A DNA stretch of 64,000 bases from Bacillus crepusculi. Its GTDB lineage: Bacteria; Bacillota; Bacilli; Bacillales; Bacillaceae. Location of the stretch: positions 1 to 64,000 of the forward strand of contig NZ_JACXXE010000001.1 of assembly GCF_014764715.1 (NCBI RefSeq), in the 5' to 3' direction. Under the pieces are notes generated by a model. It was not told the origin of the DNA and searched no databases. It saw nothing but the letters and a program-made list of their open reading frames with translations. Made by a program: the position numbers and the translations under genes. Positions 7,858 to 16,687 of this stretch are shown piece by piece; position 1 is the first letter of the stretch; every line of letters starts with the position of its first letter.

Positions 7858-7886
7858 AAGCTGTTCCTAAATGGAGCGGCTTTTTT
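7858..7886 (+). terminator. Terminator of the PTS cassette
   Basis: 10-bp stem AAGCTGTTCC / GGAGCGGCTT with two G-T pairs, loop TAAAT, then TTTTTT (7881-7886). It marks the downstream border of the accessory cassette before ylmA. Confidence 0.85.
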
Positions 7887-7969
7887 ATGTGAGGTTTACC
7901 GAAAGGAGCATTTGCGATATGCTGTAAACATTCATTATTTGTATATTCAGAATTTTTACTCAGGGGGAA

Positions 7970-8752
7970 ATGATGGTGTCACTTGAATTGAAGAATGTTT
8001 CATTAAAACGAAATGGGAAATGGCTGCTTCACTCTGTTGACTGGCAGGTGAACAAAGGGGAGCACTGGGTGCTTTACGGATTAAATGGTGCGGGGAAAAC
8101 CGCTTTATTAAATATGCTCTGCTCATATTATTTTCCAACGTCAGGTGAGATGACGGTGCTAGGACATGTGTTTGGCAAGGAGGCTCTTGGTGAAAAGCTA
8201 CGGAAGAAAATTGGTCTCATCTCGGCTGGACTTGAAAAAAAACTGCACAGAGAAGACAATGCATTTGAAATTGTTCTAAGCGGAGCATTTGCTTCTATCG
8301 GACTTTATGAAACACCGACAGATGAGATGAGAGAGAAGGCGATTGATCTGTTAAAAGCATTCGGATCATTTCAATATGCCAATCGTACATATGAAACGCT
8401 CTCACAAGGAGAGAAGCAGAAAGTACTGATCGCAAGGGCTTTAATGAATGATCCGAAGCTCTTGATTTTAGATGAACCTGTGACAGGTCTTGATTTTTTA
8501 GCAAGAGAACAAGTGCTTGAGACGATCTCACTCATTGCATCAAAGCCTGATGCGCCCACTTTGCTTTATACGACCCATCATGCAGAAGAGATTCTGCCAG
8601 TTTTTCAGCACACCCTATTATTAAAAGATGGGGCAGTATTTCATCAAGGAGAGACAAATCAGATGATGACAAGCGGCATGCTATCTTCATTCTTTGAATG
8701 TCCGGTTGATGTGATGTGGAGAAATGGCCGTCCGCATTTAAGTAAAGTGTAG
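7970..8752 (+). CDS. ylmA: YlmA, ABC transporter ATP-binding protein
   Basis: About 260-residue ABC ATPase with Walker A GLNGAGKT (37-44), the signature LSQGEKQK, Walker B LLILDEPVTGLD and the switch histidine in TTHH. No permease gene is adjacent, so its partner and substrate are unknown. In B. subtilis ylmA directly follows sigG; here the PTS cassette separates them. Ribosome binding site GGGGG (7963-7967) is very close to ATG 7970, so ATG 7973 or GTG 7976 (giving VSLELKN) may be the true start. Confidence 0.9.
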   Translation: MMVSLELKNVSLKRNGKWLLHSVDWQVNKGEHWVLYGLNGAGKTALLNMLCSYYFPTSGEMTVLGHVFGKEALGEKLRKKIGLISAGLEKKLHREDNAFEIVLSGAFASIGLYETPTDEMREKAIDLLKAFGSFQYANRTYETLSQGEKQKVLIARALMNDPKLLILDEPVTGLDFLAREQVLETISLIASKPDAPTLLYTTHHAEEILPVFQHTLLLKDGAVFHQGETNQMMTSGMLSSFFECPVDVMWRNGRPHLSKV

Positions 8753-8831
8753 ATAAAAGAAACTATTGGTCTGCGTCCCTGCTTTTCCATCATACATATT
8801 ATAGTAGAAAACGAAAGGCGGGGAAGGAAAG

Positions 8832-9068
8832 ATGATCAGTATTTCTGAATTCCAAATCAAAGATGTCGTCGATGTGTCCAGCGGAAAAAAACTAGGCACC
8901 ATTGGGGACATCGATATCAATGTCACGAGCGGTAAAATACAGGCGATTATCATTGGCGGCACAGGTAAAATGATGGGATTTTTCGGAAAAGAAGAGGAAA
9001 TGATCGTGCCGTGGCGAAATATAGTAAAAATTGGCGAAGATGTGATCCTTGTCCGGTTGTCTTCTTAA
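8832..9068 (+). CDS. ylmC: YlmC/YmxH family PRC-barrel sporulation-associated protein
   Basis: 78-residue single PRC-barrel domain protein (ISEFQIKDVVDVSSGKKLGTIGDIDI...IIVPWRNIVKIGEDVILVRL), nearly the length of B. subtilis YlmC (81). The YlmC/YmxH family is limited to spore formers and annotated as sporulation-associated, but no biochemical role is established. ATG 8832 lies behind GGGGAAGGAAAG. It is monocistronic in appearance. CATACATATT at 8791-8800 resembles a sigma-E -10, but no matching -35 was found. Confidence 0.88.
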   Translation: MISISEFQIKDVVDVSSGKKLGTIGDIDINVTSGKIQAIIIGGTGKMMGFFGKEEEMIVPWRNIVKIGEDVILVRLSS

Positions 9069-9302
9069 TTCGACTCACTCCTCATATAAATATCTCAATT
9101 TCCTTAAAATAAGCTCTCCATTCTCAGCAAACAATGTCTTTTTCGGGTAAAAAGATTACGTTTTCATATCAATTTGAAAAAAAACCTGTAGAAAGGGCAC
9201 ATTTGAGTGTAATATTTAATGAATCCCACTAACTGTCTATGCATGTCTTGTGGTAAAATAGGAGCGATATAAAGAGAGATGAATGAAAGGTGGGAGGCAG
9301 CT

Positions 9303-10142
9303 TTGACTTACAAATATGACCCCTTTCAGCAGGAATCACCTTATGCATTGACTATTCATGATTGGACGAACATGACATGTTCTGGTAAAGAGGTCTTGGC
9401 CGGGTTTACAACAAAAAATGGCGGCTTCAGTCTTTCTCCATATCAATCAATGAACACTGGACTCCATGTAGGAGATGATGCTTCTAGTGTCCAATTGAAT
9501 CGTCAAGTTATAGCAGATGCTACTGCTGTGCCGCTCTCTAATTGGGTGTTTGCTGACCAAACACACGAGGACCGCATCATGAAAGTCACCAAGAAGCAAA
9601 GAGGAAGAGGAAGTCTTCATTATCATGAGGCACTGCCTGGAACAGATGGCTTATATACGTCTGAACCGAACATGATGCTCGCTCTTTGTTTCGCTGATTG
9701 TGTTCCGCTTTATTTTCTAGCTCCGCAACATGGACTCATTGGAACGGCTCATGCCGGCTGGAAAGGAACCGTCAAGCAAATTGGCGCAAAAATGGTGGAT
9801 GTATGGGTTAGCCAAGAAGGTGCCGAGGCCAATCAAATACAAGTCATTATTGGACCATCTATTGGCAGCTGCTGCTACATAGTAGATGATGTTGTCATAG
9901 ATCAAGTGAAACAGCTTCCTTTTTCAACAAAGGATGTGTATTCCGAGATTTCACAAGGACAATATAAAATTGATTTGAAAACATTAAACAAAAACGTATT
10001 GCTTCATGCAGGAATAAAAGAAGAAAACATACATGTCAGTTCGATGTGCACAAGCTGCAGCGATCAGCTTTTCTTCTCACACCGGCGTGATCAAGGGAAA
10101 ACAGGACGTATGATGTCTTTTGTCGGGTTTAAGGAGGCATAA
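9303..10142 (+). CDS. pgeF: PgeF/YlmD, peptidoglycan editing factor (multicopper-oxidase-like, zinc site)
   Basis: Member of the YfiH/YlmD family, once called polyphenol oxidase and now peptidoglycan editing factor because the E. coli protein removes mis-inserted L-Ser from muropeptides. Expected metal ligands are visible: His88 in DQTHED, Cys133 in FADCVPLY and His150 in GTAHAGWKG. The TTG at 9303 is preferred because GGGAGG (9292-9297) lies five bases before it. ATG 9279 in the same frame has only a weak site and would put that ribosome binding site inside the gene. 279 residues. It is first in the ylmD-ylmE-sepF cluster. Confidence 0.85.
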   Translation: MTYKYDPFQQESPYALTIHDWTNMTCSGKEVLAGFTTKNGGFSLSPYQSMNTGLHVGDDASSVQLNRQVIADATAVPLSNWVFADQTHEDRIMKVTKKQRGRGSLHYHEALPGTDGLYTSEPNMMLALCFADCVPLYFLAPQHGLIGTAHAGWKGTVKQIGAKMVDVWVSQEGAEANQIQVIIGPSIGSCCYIVDDVVIDQVKQLPFSTKDVYSEISQGQYKIDLKTLNKNVLLHAGIKEENIHVSSMCTSCSDQLFFSHRRDQGKTGRMMSFVGFKEA

Positions 10143-10838
10143 GTGCAATTGAATGTACGAGAGAATCTCAGACAAATAAATGAACAAATAAACGAAGCAT
10201 GTAAAAGAGCAGGTAGACATCCAGCTGATGTATCAGTCGTCGCTGTGACAAAATATGTCTCGATTGAACGAGCACTAGAAGCCAAGGAAGCAGGGATTGT
10301 ACACTTTGGTGAAAATCGTGACCAAGGGTTACTTGAAAAACAGGCGGCCATAACCGATGAAAACATTAGCTGGCACTTCATCGGCAGTTTACAGACGCGA
10401 AAAGTGAAATCTGTCATTCAGACAATCGACTATTTACATTCGCTTGACAGAATGTCCCTTGCGAATGAAATTGAAAAAAGAGCGGATCACACGGTTCGCT
10501 GTTTTGTACAGGTGAACACATCTCTTGAGGAGTCAAAACACGGCTTACAAAGCGAAGACGTGATTCCATTTGTGAAACAGCTGGCAGATTTCAAACACAT
10601 TGAAGTGGCTGGGCTGATGACGATGGCTCCATTTACAGATGATCACACTGTGATTCGCAACTGTTTTAAAACATTAAAAAACCTTCAAGAAGAGGTAAAA
10701 CTTCTTAACCAAGTAAATGCACCTTGTCAGCATTTATCGATGGGCATGTCAAATGATTTTGAAATCGCAATTGAAGAAGGTGCGACATTCGTTCGGATTG
10801 GCTCTTCACTTGTTGGAAATGAAACAGGAGGTGCGTGA
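10143..10838 (+). CDS. ylmE: YlmE, YggS/PLPBP-family pyridoxal 5'-phosphate homeostasis protein
   Basis: 231-residue fold-type III PLP-binding protein without known catalysis, which keeps free PLP and amino-acid/keto-acid pools balanced. The PLP Lys37 lies in VAVTKYVS. Other conserved blocks are [30 protein letters not shown] and [23 protein letters not shown]. Its GTG start at 10143 immediately follows the pgeF stop, showing translational coupling, and its end carries the sepF ribosome binding site. Confidence 0.95.
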   Translation: MQLNVRENLRQINEQINEACKRAGRHPADVSVVAVTKYVSIERALEAKEAGIVHFGENRDQGLLEKQAAITDENISWHFIGSLQTRKVKSVIQTIDYLHSLDRMSLANEIEKRADHTVRCFVQVNTSLEESKHGLQSEDVIPFVKQLADFKHIEVAGLMTMAPFTDDHTVIRNCFKTLKNLQEEVKLLNQVNAPCQHLSMGMSNDFEIAIEEGATFVRIGSSLVGNETGGA

Positions 10839-10839
10839 C

Positions 10840-11298
10840 ATGAGCATAAAAAATAAGTTTAAAAGCTTCTTCACACTCGATGATGAAGAGTATGAGTACG
10901 AATATATTGATGAAGAAAGAGAACCAGTTCAAGAAGAAAAGGGAACGAAGGACAAAGCGGCATTTCAAGAGCGCCCGCAGACAGGAAAACAAAATGTTGT
11001 CAGCTTGCAAAGCGTGCAGAAATCCTCTAAAGTGGTGTTAAGTGAGCCGCGTGTTTATGCAGAGGCGCAAGAGATTGCAGACCATATTAAAAACAGACGT
11101 GCAGTCGTCGTGAATTTGCAGCGCATTCAGCACGACCAAGCAAAGCGAATCATCGACTTCTTAAGCGGAACGGTTTATGCAATCGGTGGAGACATTCAGC
11201 GTATTGGCTCGAATATATTCCTCTGCACTCCTGATAATGTAGATGTATCTGGCACAATATCAGAGCTTTTGACAGAGGAAGAACCTCAGAGGTGGTAA
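10840..11298 (+). CDS. sepF: SepF, FtsZ-associated division protein and membrane anchor
   Basis: 152-residue SepF, the B. subtilis length. It has an N-terminal amphipathic membrane-binding helix ([11 protein letters not shown]), an acidic tyrosine-rich linker ([14 protein letters not shown]) and the C-terminal DUF552 domain that polymerises into arcs and binds the FtsZ tail ([22 protein letters not shown]..., IFLCTP). ATG at 10840 follows AGGAGG at the end of ylmE. The open frame continues upstream inside ylmE, but that is not the start. It assists septum formation together with downstream divIVA. Confidence 0.97.
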   Translation: MSIKNKFKSFFTLDDEEYEYEYIDEEREPVQEEKGTKDKAAFQERPQTGKQNVVSLQSVQKSSKVVLSEPRVYAEAQEIADHIKNRRAVVVNLQRIQHDQAKRIIDFLSGTVYAIGGDIQRIGSNIFLCTPDNVDVSGTISELLTEEEPQRW

Positions 11299-11304
11299 AT
11301 CATA

Positions 11305-11586
11305 GTGATTCTATATTACATTTTTAAGCTTTTACAGACTGTATTAACGATTTACTCATTCGCGATTATTATTTACATCTTTATGTCATGGGTGCCTTCT
11401 GCGAGAGAAACAGCGATTGGCCGTTTTTTGACAAACATTTGCGAACCATATTTAGAACCATTTCGTAAAATGATTCCGCCAATTGGCATGATTGACATCT
11501 CGCCGATTGTGGCATTGCTTGTGATTCGTTTTGCATCATCGTATGGACTAACTGGTCTTTATAATATGATTGCAGGAATCATGTAA
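11305..11586 (+). CDS. ylmG: YlmG, YggT-family membrane protein
   Basis: 93-residue protein with two long hydrophobic segments (about 2-27 and 66-92) separated by the conserved [29 protein letters not shown] loop typical of the YggT family. Family members are linked to cell division and, in plastids, nucleoid distribution; the bacterial function is unsettled. GTG 11305 follows AGAGGTGG at the sepF end. It lies within the sepF-divIVA cluster. Confidence 0.92.
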   Translation: MILYYIFKLLQTVLTIYSFAIIIYIFMSWVPSARETAIGRFLTNICEPYLEPFRKMIPPIGMIDISPIVALLVIRFASSYGLTGLYNMIAGIM

Positions 11587-11639
11587 ACAGGCTGCCGGGC
11601 TTGGCGCTGCCAGGCTCTTTTACATAAAAGGGGAACAAA

Positions 11640-12416
11640 ATGAGCGATATTTATCAACATTTTAGAAAAGATGAACAGCCATTTGTCGACCAAGTGTTAG
11701 GCTGGAAAAAAATCGCACTCGACCAGTATCGAATGAAATTAACAGACTTTCTTGACCCGCGTGAGCAATTTATTACCGAGTCCGTCATCCAGCATTCTGA
11801 TGAACTTGGGATGAAGCTTTTTGGCGGGTATGAGGGAGCAGAGCGCAAAAGAGCCCTGATCTATCCTGATTATTTAGAACCGTCTATTCAGGATGTTGAA
11901 CTGTCTTATTTTCAGGTGAACTATGCGAAAAAGTTTATTTCCATTGAACACCCGAAGCTTCTTGGCTCACTGATTGGGACAGGCTTGAAGCGTCAAAAAT
12001 TCGGAGATCTGTTATTTTCAGAGGAAGATGTGCAGTTTATTTGTACAAGTGATGTCGCCGATTTTGTGCGCGCGCAGCTGACACATGTCGGCAGAGCAGC
12101 CGTTTCATTAGAGGAGATCACACAGGCAGATATAAAGCCAGTCATTCGTAAGACGGACATCAAAGAAGATACCATTTCCTCTTTGCGGCTTGATGCTGTA
12201 TGTGCTGCTGTTAGCCGTCAGTCTCGGCAAAAAGCACAGCTTTTAGTTAAAAATGGACTTGTCAAAGTAAACTGGAAAGTCATTGAAGATCCTTCCTTCA
12301 CAATCGGAGAAGGCGATCAGCTCTCTGTGAGGGGATTTGGCCGCTTTAGCTTAAAAACGATTGATGGGAAGACGAAAAAAGATAAATTCAAAGTAACATT
12401 TGAGCTTCTGACATAA
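11640..12416 (+). CDS. rqcP: RqcP (YlmH), S4-domain ribosome-quality-control factor
   Basis: 258-residue protein with a C-terminal S4 RNA-binding domain (about residues 180-245, LRLDAVCAAVSRQSRQKAQLLVKNGLVKVN). B. subtilis YlmH, renamed RqcP, binds stalled 50S subunits and works with RqcH to add poly-alanine tails to nascent chains. RqcH is also in this window (36267-37976, - strand). ATG 11640 follows AAAAGGGGA. The gap to ylmG contains a GC-rich stretch without a clear terminator. Confidence 0.94.
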   Translation: MSDIYQHFRKDEQPFVDQVLGWKKIALDQYRMKLTDFLDPREQFITESVIQHSDELGMKLFGGYEGAERKRALIYPDYLEPSIQDVELSYFQVNYAKKFISIEHPKLLGSLIGTGLKRQKFGDLLFSEEDVQFICTSDVADFVRAQLTHVGRAAVSLEEITQADIKPVIRKTDIKEDTISSLRLDAVCAAVSRQSRQKAQLLVKNGLVKVNWKVIEDPSFTIGEGDQLSVRGFGRFSLKTIDGKTKKDKFKVTFELLT

Positions 12417-12442
12417 CGAATTTGAATCTGGAGGTGGCAAGG

Positions 12443-12937
12443 TTGCCATTAACACCTAATGATATTCACAATAAAACGTTCACAAAAAGCTTTCGCGGCT
12501 ATGATGAAGATGAAGTAAACGAGTTTTTAAGTCAAGTACGTAAAGACTACGAGATCGTGCTTCGTAAAAAGAACGAGCTTGAAGACAAAGTAAACGAGCT
12601 TGACGAAAGACTAGGTCACTTTGCGACAATTGAAGAGACATTAAACAAGTCGATTCTTGTGGCGCAGGAGGCAGCAGAAGACGTAAAGCGTCATTCTGAT
12701 AAAGAAGCGAAATTGATTATTCGTGAAGCAGAGAAAAATGCAGACCGTATTATTAACGAGGCGCTATCAAAATCAAGAAAGATTGCGATGGAAATCGAAG
12801 AGCTGAAGAAACAGTCGAAGGTCTTTAGAACTCGTTTCCAAATGCTCATCGAAGCTCAGCTTGATCTTCTAAAAAATGACGATTGGGATCATTTACTGGA
12901 ATATGAAGTGGACGCTGTCTTTGACGAAAAAGAATAA
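12443..12937 (+). CDS. divIVA: DivIVA, pole and septum organising coiled-coil protein
   Basis: 164-residue DivIVA that binds curved membranes at poles and septa, positions MinJ-MinCD and helps anchor the chromosome in sporulation. TTG 12443 is chosen: GGAGGTGG (12430-12437) lies just before it, and the product then begins (M)PLTPNDIHNKTFTKSFRGY, the conserved membrane-insertion motif with Phe17 and Arg18. Two coiled-coil regions follow. An earlier in-frame TTG at 12422 would place the ribosome binding site inside the gene. Confidence 0.96.
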   Translation: MPLTPNDIHNKTFTKSFRGYDEDEVNEFLSQVRKDYEIVLRKKNELEDKVNELDERLGHFATIEETLNKSILVAQEAAEDVKRHSDKEAKLIIREAEKNADRIINEALSKSRKIAMEIEELKKQSKVFRTRFQMLIEAQLDLLKNDDWDHLLEYEVDAVFDEKE

Positions 12938-12947
12938 GCGCATCATC

Positions 12948-12977
12948 TTGACATGACGTGCACAAGTTGCATATAAT
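12948..12977 (+). promoter_or_regulatory. Sigma-A promoter of ileS
   Basis: TTGACA (12948-12953), 18 bp, TATAAT (12972-12977): both hexamers match consensus exactly. Transcription should start near 12984, at the beginning of the T-box leader. Confidence 0.88.
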
Positions 12978-12983
12978 ACCATC

Positions 12984-13253
12984 ATAAATTAACAAGAGAT
13001 AAACGTTTGAAAGGGACACTCGCAGCTGTCAATTGCGTAATAAAGCGAATCAGGGATGGTGGAAGCCTGACATTACGAGACGCTGCCATGAGATCACCCC
13101 TTTAGTTCCTTTTCTGAAATGACCAGTAAGAAAAGGCGTCTGATCACGTTACGATTTTAGAGTGGATAAGCGGCTGTTTCATATCGCTTGTCTAAAAGGG
13201 TGGTACCGCGAGACAAGCCTTCTCGTCCCTTATGGGATGAGAGGGCTTTTTTT
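12984..13253 (+). ncRNA. Isoleucine T-box riboswitch before ileS
   Basis: The conserved T-box AGGGTGGTACCGCG is at 13197-13210. It is followed by a 14-bp terminator stem (13216-13229 / 13234-13247, loop TTAT) and seven T. The upstream Stem I region contains ATC at 13093-13095 followed by A, the expected isoleucine specifier. Uncharged tRNA-Ile should favour the antiterminator and ileS expression. This fills the 355-base gap between divIVA and ileS. The 5' end is estimated from the promoter. Confidence 0.93.
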
Positions 13254-13292
13254 ATTGTTTTTTAATCAGAATTTGCATGTGGAGGAATGGGT

Positions 13293-16058
13293 ATGAACTA
13301 CAAAGACACCTTATTAATGCCGAAAACAGAATTCCCGATGAGAGGGAACTTGCCGAACAAAGAGCCTGAAATCCAAGAGGAGTGGGCAGAAAAAGACATT
13401 TATCAAATGGTTTTAGAGCGGACAAAAGGACGCCCGACCTTTATTTTGCATGATGGACCTCCTTATGCGAATGGTGACATTCATATGGGGCACGCACTTA
13501 ATAAAATTCTAAAAGATTTTATTGTCCGTTTTAAATCAATGAATGGGTACCATGCACCGTACGTACCGGGCTGGGATACACACGGCTTACCAATTGAAAC
13601 AGCTCTTACGAAAAATAAAAAAGTCAAACGCAAAGAAATGTCTACAGCTGAATTCCGCAAACTATGCGAAGAGTATGCTTGGAAACAAATTGAAGGTCAG
13701 CGCAATCAGTTTAAACGTTTGGGCGTAAGAGCGGACTGGGACAATCCATATGTGACATTAAAGCCTGAATACGAAGCGCAGCAAATTCTTGTCTTTGGTG
13801 AAATGGCGAAAAGAGGCTACATCTACAAAGGACTGAAGCCGGTTAACTGGTCTCCTTCAAGTGAATCAGCCCTTGCTGAAGCTGAAATTGAATATAAAGA
13901 CAAACGCTCACCGTCCATTTATGTATCATTTAAAGTGAAAGATGGCAAAGGCGTACTTGAAAACGGCGAACAATTCATCATCTGGACAACAACACCGTGG
14001 ACACTTCCTGCAAACCTTGGCATTTGTGTTCATCCAAACCTAGAGTACAGTGTGCTTCAAGTGGGTGCTGACCGATATGTCATCGCATCTGAGCTCGTTG
14101 AACAAGTGGCAAAAACACTTGGCTTTGAAGAGTACGAAGTTGTGAAAACATTAAAAGGCAAAGAATTAGATAAGGTCGTTGCAGCGCATCCAATTTACGA
14201 TAGAGATTCTCTTGTGATGCTTGGCGATCACGTCACAACAGATGCAGGAACAGGCTGTGTTCACACAGCGCCAGGTCACGGGGAAGATGACTTTATCGTG
14301 AGTATGAAATACGGTCTTGATGTGCTATGTCCAGTAGATGAAAAAGGTGTGATGACAGAAGAAGCACCTGGTTTTGAAGGATTATTCTACGAGGATGCCA
14401 ATAAAGCCATTACAGAACAGCTTGAAGCAAAAGGCGCATTGAAAAAACTCGACTTTATCACGCACTCCTATCCGCATGACTGGAGAACGAAAAAGCCAAC
14501 GATTTATCGTGCGACAGCTCAGTGGTTTGCATCGATTAAGGATTTCAGAGAAGCGCTATTAGATAATATTAAAGAAACGAAATGGGTTCCAGCATGGGGC
14601 GAAACACGCCTATTCAATATGGTGCGTGACAGAGGTGACTGGTGCATTTCAAGACAGCGTGTATGGGGCGTTCCAATTCCGGTCTTTTATGCGGAAAATG
14701 GTGAGCCGATCATCACGGATGAAACGATTCAGCACGTCTCTCAATTATTTAGAGAGCATGGCTCGAATATTTGGTTTGAAAAAGAAGCGAAAGAGCTATT
14801 GCCAGAAGGCTTTACACATCCAGGCAGCCCGAATGGCGAATTTACAAAAGAGCAGGATATCATGGATGTATGGTTTGATTCTGGTTCTTCTCACCAAGCG
14901 GTATTAGAAGAACGAGATGACCTTGTTCGTCCAGCAGACCTTTACCTTGAAGGTTCTGATCAATATCGCGGCTGGTTTAACTCATCTTTATCTACAGCAG
15001 TTGCTGTTACTGGAAAAGCGCCATATAAAGGTGTTCTCAGCCACGGCTTCACGCTTGATAAAGAAGGACGCAAGATGAGTAAATCATTAGGCAATACAAT
15101 TGACCCAACAAAAGTAGCGAAGCAGCTTGGTGCGGAGATTCTTAGACTTTGGGTATCTTCTGTGAACTATCAAGCTGATCACCCAGTGTCTGATGATATT
15201 TTAAAGCAAGTAGCAGAAGTGTATCGTAAAATCCGTAATACCTTCCGTTTCCTGCATGGTAACTTGTTTGACTTTGATCCAGCAGTCAATGCAGTACCGG
15301 TAGAAGAACTTCGCGAAGTGGATCAATATATCTTGATCAAATTAAACAAATTAATTGATAAAGTGAAAAAAGCATATGATGATTACGAATTTGCGGTTGT
15401 GTATCATGCGATTCACAATTTCTGTACGATTGAGCTAAGCTCTTTCTATCTCGATTTTGCAAAAGATGTTGTGTACATTGAGCATGCAGACCATCCGGAC
15501 CGCCGCAGCATGCAAACTGTTTTCTACGAAACATTAATGGCGTTAGTGAAGCTGACTGCACCAATTCTTCCGCATACAGCAGATGAACTATGGAGCCACT
15601 TAAGCTTTGTTGAAGAGCCAAGTGTTCAGTTAACAGATATGCCAGAAGGTGTGGCAGTTCCTCAAGCAGAAGCGACAGAAGCGAAGTTTGACCGCTTTAT
15701 GGAAGTGCGTGACGATGTTCTTAAAGCACTAGAAATTGCACGTAATGAAAAAGTCATCGGACGTTCACTTGAAGCAAGTGTGACACTTTATGCGACAGAT
15801 GAAGTGAAGGACCTTCTTGCATCCATTAAAGAAGATGTGAAGCAGCTCTTTATCATCTCTGAATTAACGGTAGAAGATAAGCAGAATGCAGATGCATCAG
15901 CGTCTGAATACACATCAGGATGTATTGTGGTTCAAAAAGCAGAAGGAGAACTGTGCGAACGTTCTCGTATTATTTCAAAAGATGTTGGTGCAAATCCGAA
16001 ATACCCAACATTGTCGCTTAAAAATGCTGAAATCGTGGAGAAATATTACCAAAATTAA
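13293..16058 (+). CDS. ileS: Isoleucyl-tRNA synthetase
   Basis: 921-residue class I synthetase charging tRNA-Ile. HMGH (the HIGH motif) is at 64-67 in [13 protein letters not shown], the CP1 editing domain includes [11 protein letters not shown] and [16 protein letters not shown], and KMSKS is in [17 protein letters not shown] 13293 has good spacing from GGAGG (13281-13285); ATG 13287 would touch the ribosome binding site. At the C-terminus the usual Cys-rich zinc knuckle is degenerate: [15 protein letters not shown]...PTLSLKN keeps only one of four expected cysteines. Expression is set by the T-box. Confidence 0.98.
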   Translation: MNYKDTLLMPKTEFPMRGNLPNKEPEIQEEWAEKDIYQMVLERTKGRPTFILHDGPPYANGDIHMGHALNKILKDFIVRFKSMNGYHAPYVPGWDTHGLPIETALTKNKKVKRKEMSTAEFRKLCEEYAWKQIEGQRNQFKRLGVRADWDNPYVTLKPEYEAQQILVFGEMAKRGYIYKGLKPVNWSPSSESALAEAEIEYKDKRSPSIYVSFKVKDGKGVLENGEQFIIWTTTPWTLPANLGICVHPNLEYSVLQVGADRYVIASELVEQVAKTLGFEEYEVVKTLKGKELDKVVAAHPIYDRDSLVMLGDHVTTDAGTGCVHTAPGHGEDDFIVSMKYGLDVLCPVDEKGVMTEEAPGFEGLFYEDANKAITEQLEAKGALKKLDFITHSYPHDWRTKKPTIYRATAQWFASIKDFREALLDNIKETKWVPAWGETRLFNMVRDRGDWCISRQRVWGVPIPVFYAENGEPIITDETIQHVSQLFREHGSNIWFEKEAKELLPEGFTHPGSPNGEFTKEQDIMDVWFDSGSSHQAVLEERDDLVRPADLYLEGSDQYRGWFNSSLSTAVAVTGKAPYKGVLSHGFTLDKEGRKMSKSLGNTIDPTKVAKQLGAEILRLWVSSVNYQADHPVSDDILKQVAEVYRKIRNTFRFLHGNLFDFDPAVNAVPVEELREVDQYILIKLNKLIDKVKKAYDDYEFAVVYHAIHNFCTIELSSFYLDFAKDVVYIEHADHPDRRSMQTVFYETLMALVKLTAPILPHTADELWSHLSFVEEPSVQLTDMPEGVAVPQAEATEAKFDRFMEVRDDVLKALEIARNEKVIGRSLEASVTLYATDEVKDLLASIKEDVKQLFIISELTVEDKQNADASASEYTSGCIVVQKAEGELCERSRIISKDVGANPKYPTLSLKNAEIVEKYYQN

Positions 16059-16078
16059 CAGTGCGACATCACCAGATA

Positions 16079-16106
16079 GCGCTCCGCCATATGCGGGGCG
16101 TTTTCT
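16079..16106 (+). terminator. Terminator after ileS
   Basis: 8-bp stem CGCTCCGC (16080-16087) / GCGGGGCG (16093-16100), loop CATAT, followed by TTTT. The remaining bases to 16218 hold no clear promoter. Confidence 0.8.
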
Positions 16107-16218
16107 ATTGTGCGAAAATGACAGCGTTTAGAACGAAAGGAAAAATCTTATGGCTTTAAAGTGAGCAGGCGGGGCAACAATATGATTATCACGACAGGGC
16201 AGGAGTTGAAATAGCGAC

Positions 16219-16593
16219 ATGAATGGCGATCTAGAGACGATTTACATGGAACTCCTTCAAATGAAAGAAGAACTGCAATCTAAACTGTTTGAATATACAT
16301 CATTTCGTTCACCAGATGAACATGTCACATTGAATGAGATCAAAACGACAACCCTTCTTTATCACATCAAAGAAGAGCTGCAAGATGTGTCGCTCGCTAT
16401 TGCAAAAATTGAGCAAGGAACGTATGGCATCTGTGAGGCGACAGGCCTTGTGATGCCGCTTGAACAAATGAGTATTCTTCCTACAGCCCGCACGGCTGAC
16501 GACTTTTTATATCATAAGCAATACGAGAAAAAAGCATTCACTCCTTATCCTCAAGATTCAAACGATTCTCATTTTGAAGCCTTCCACATGTAG
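16219..16593 (+). CDS. ylyA: YlyA, TraR/DksA-like protein without the zinc finger
   Basis: 124-residue protein with an N-terminal coiled-coil-like helical region (MNGDLETIYMELLQMKEELQ...KEELQDVSLAIAKIEQ) and a DksA/TraR-like C-terminal element GTYGICEATGLVMPLEQMSILPTARTADDF. Only one of the four zinc cysteines remains, so metal binding is probably lost. DksA relatives bind the RNA polymerase secondary channel; B. subtilis YlyA has been connected with sporulation gene expression and germination (recalled, not shown here). The start is uncertain: GGAG lies 13 bases before ATG 16219. Confidence 0.82.
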   Translation: MNGDLETIYMELLQMKEELQSKLFEYTSFRSPDEHVTLNEIKTTTLLYHIKEELQDVSLAIAKIEQGTYGICEATGLVMPLEQMSILPTARTADDFLYHKQYEKKAFTPYPQDSNDSHFEAFHM

Positions 16594-16603
16594 GGAGGTT
16601 TTT
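16580..16603 (+). terminator. Terminator overlapping the ylyA stop
   Basis: CCTTCC (16580-16585) pairs with GGGAGG (16593-16598) around a 7-base loop and is followed by TTTTT. The TAG stop of ylyA (16591-16593) lies in the loop and stem. Confidence 0.65.
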
Positions 16604-16622
16604 GTCTGTCAACTAAAGTTTC

Positions 16623-16651
16623 TTTACTCCTACCTGTTTTCTTGATAAAAT
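16623..16651 (+). promoter_or_regulatory. Sigma-A promoter of lspA
   Basis: TTTACT (16623-16628), 17 bp, TAAAAT (16646-16651), 36 bp before the lspA start and just downstream of the ylyA terminator. Confidence 0.6.
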
Positions 16652-16687
16652 GCATAAAGATCAAAGTATGAAGATGGAGGAACGTGT

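Noticed and set aside
8791..8800. Sigma-E promoter for ylmC (CATACATATT)
   Set aside because: The -10 resembles the consensus but no acceptable -35 is found 13-15 bp upstream.
11587..11639. GC-rich stretch between ylmG and ylmH as a terminator
   Set aside because: Only a four-base stem with a three-base loop (TGGC/GCCA) could be drawn, and no suitable T tract pairs with it.
16150..16164. Four-codon ORF (ATG GCT TTA AAG TGA) before ylyA, as a leader peptide
   Set aside because: Too short, and no paired attenuator hairpins follow before ylyA.
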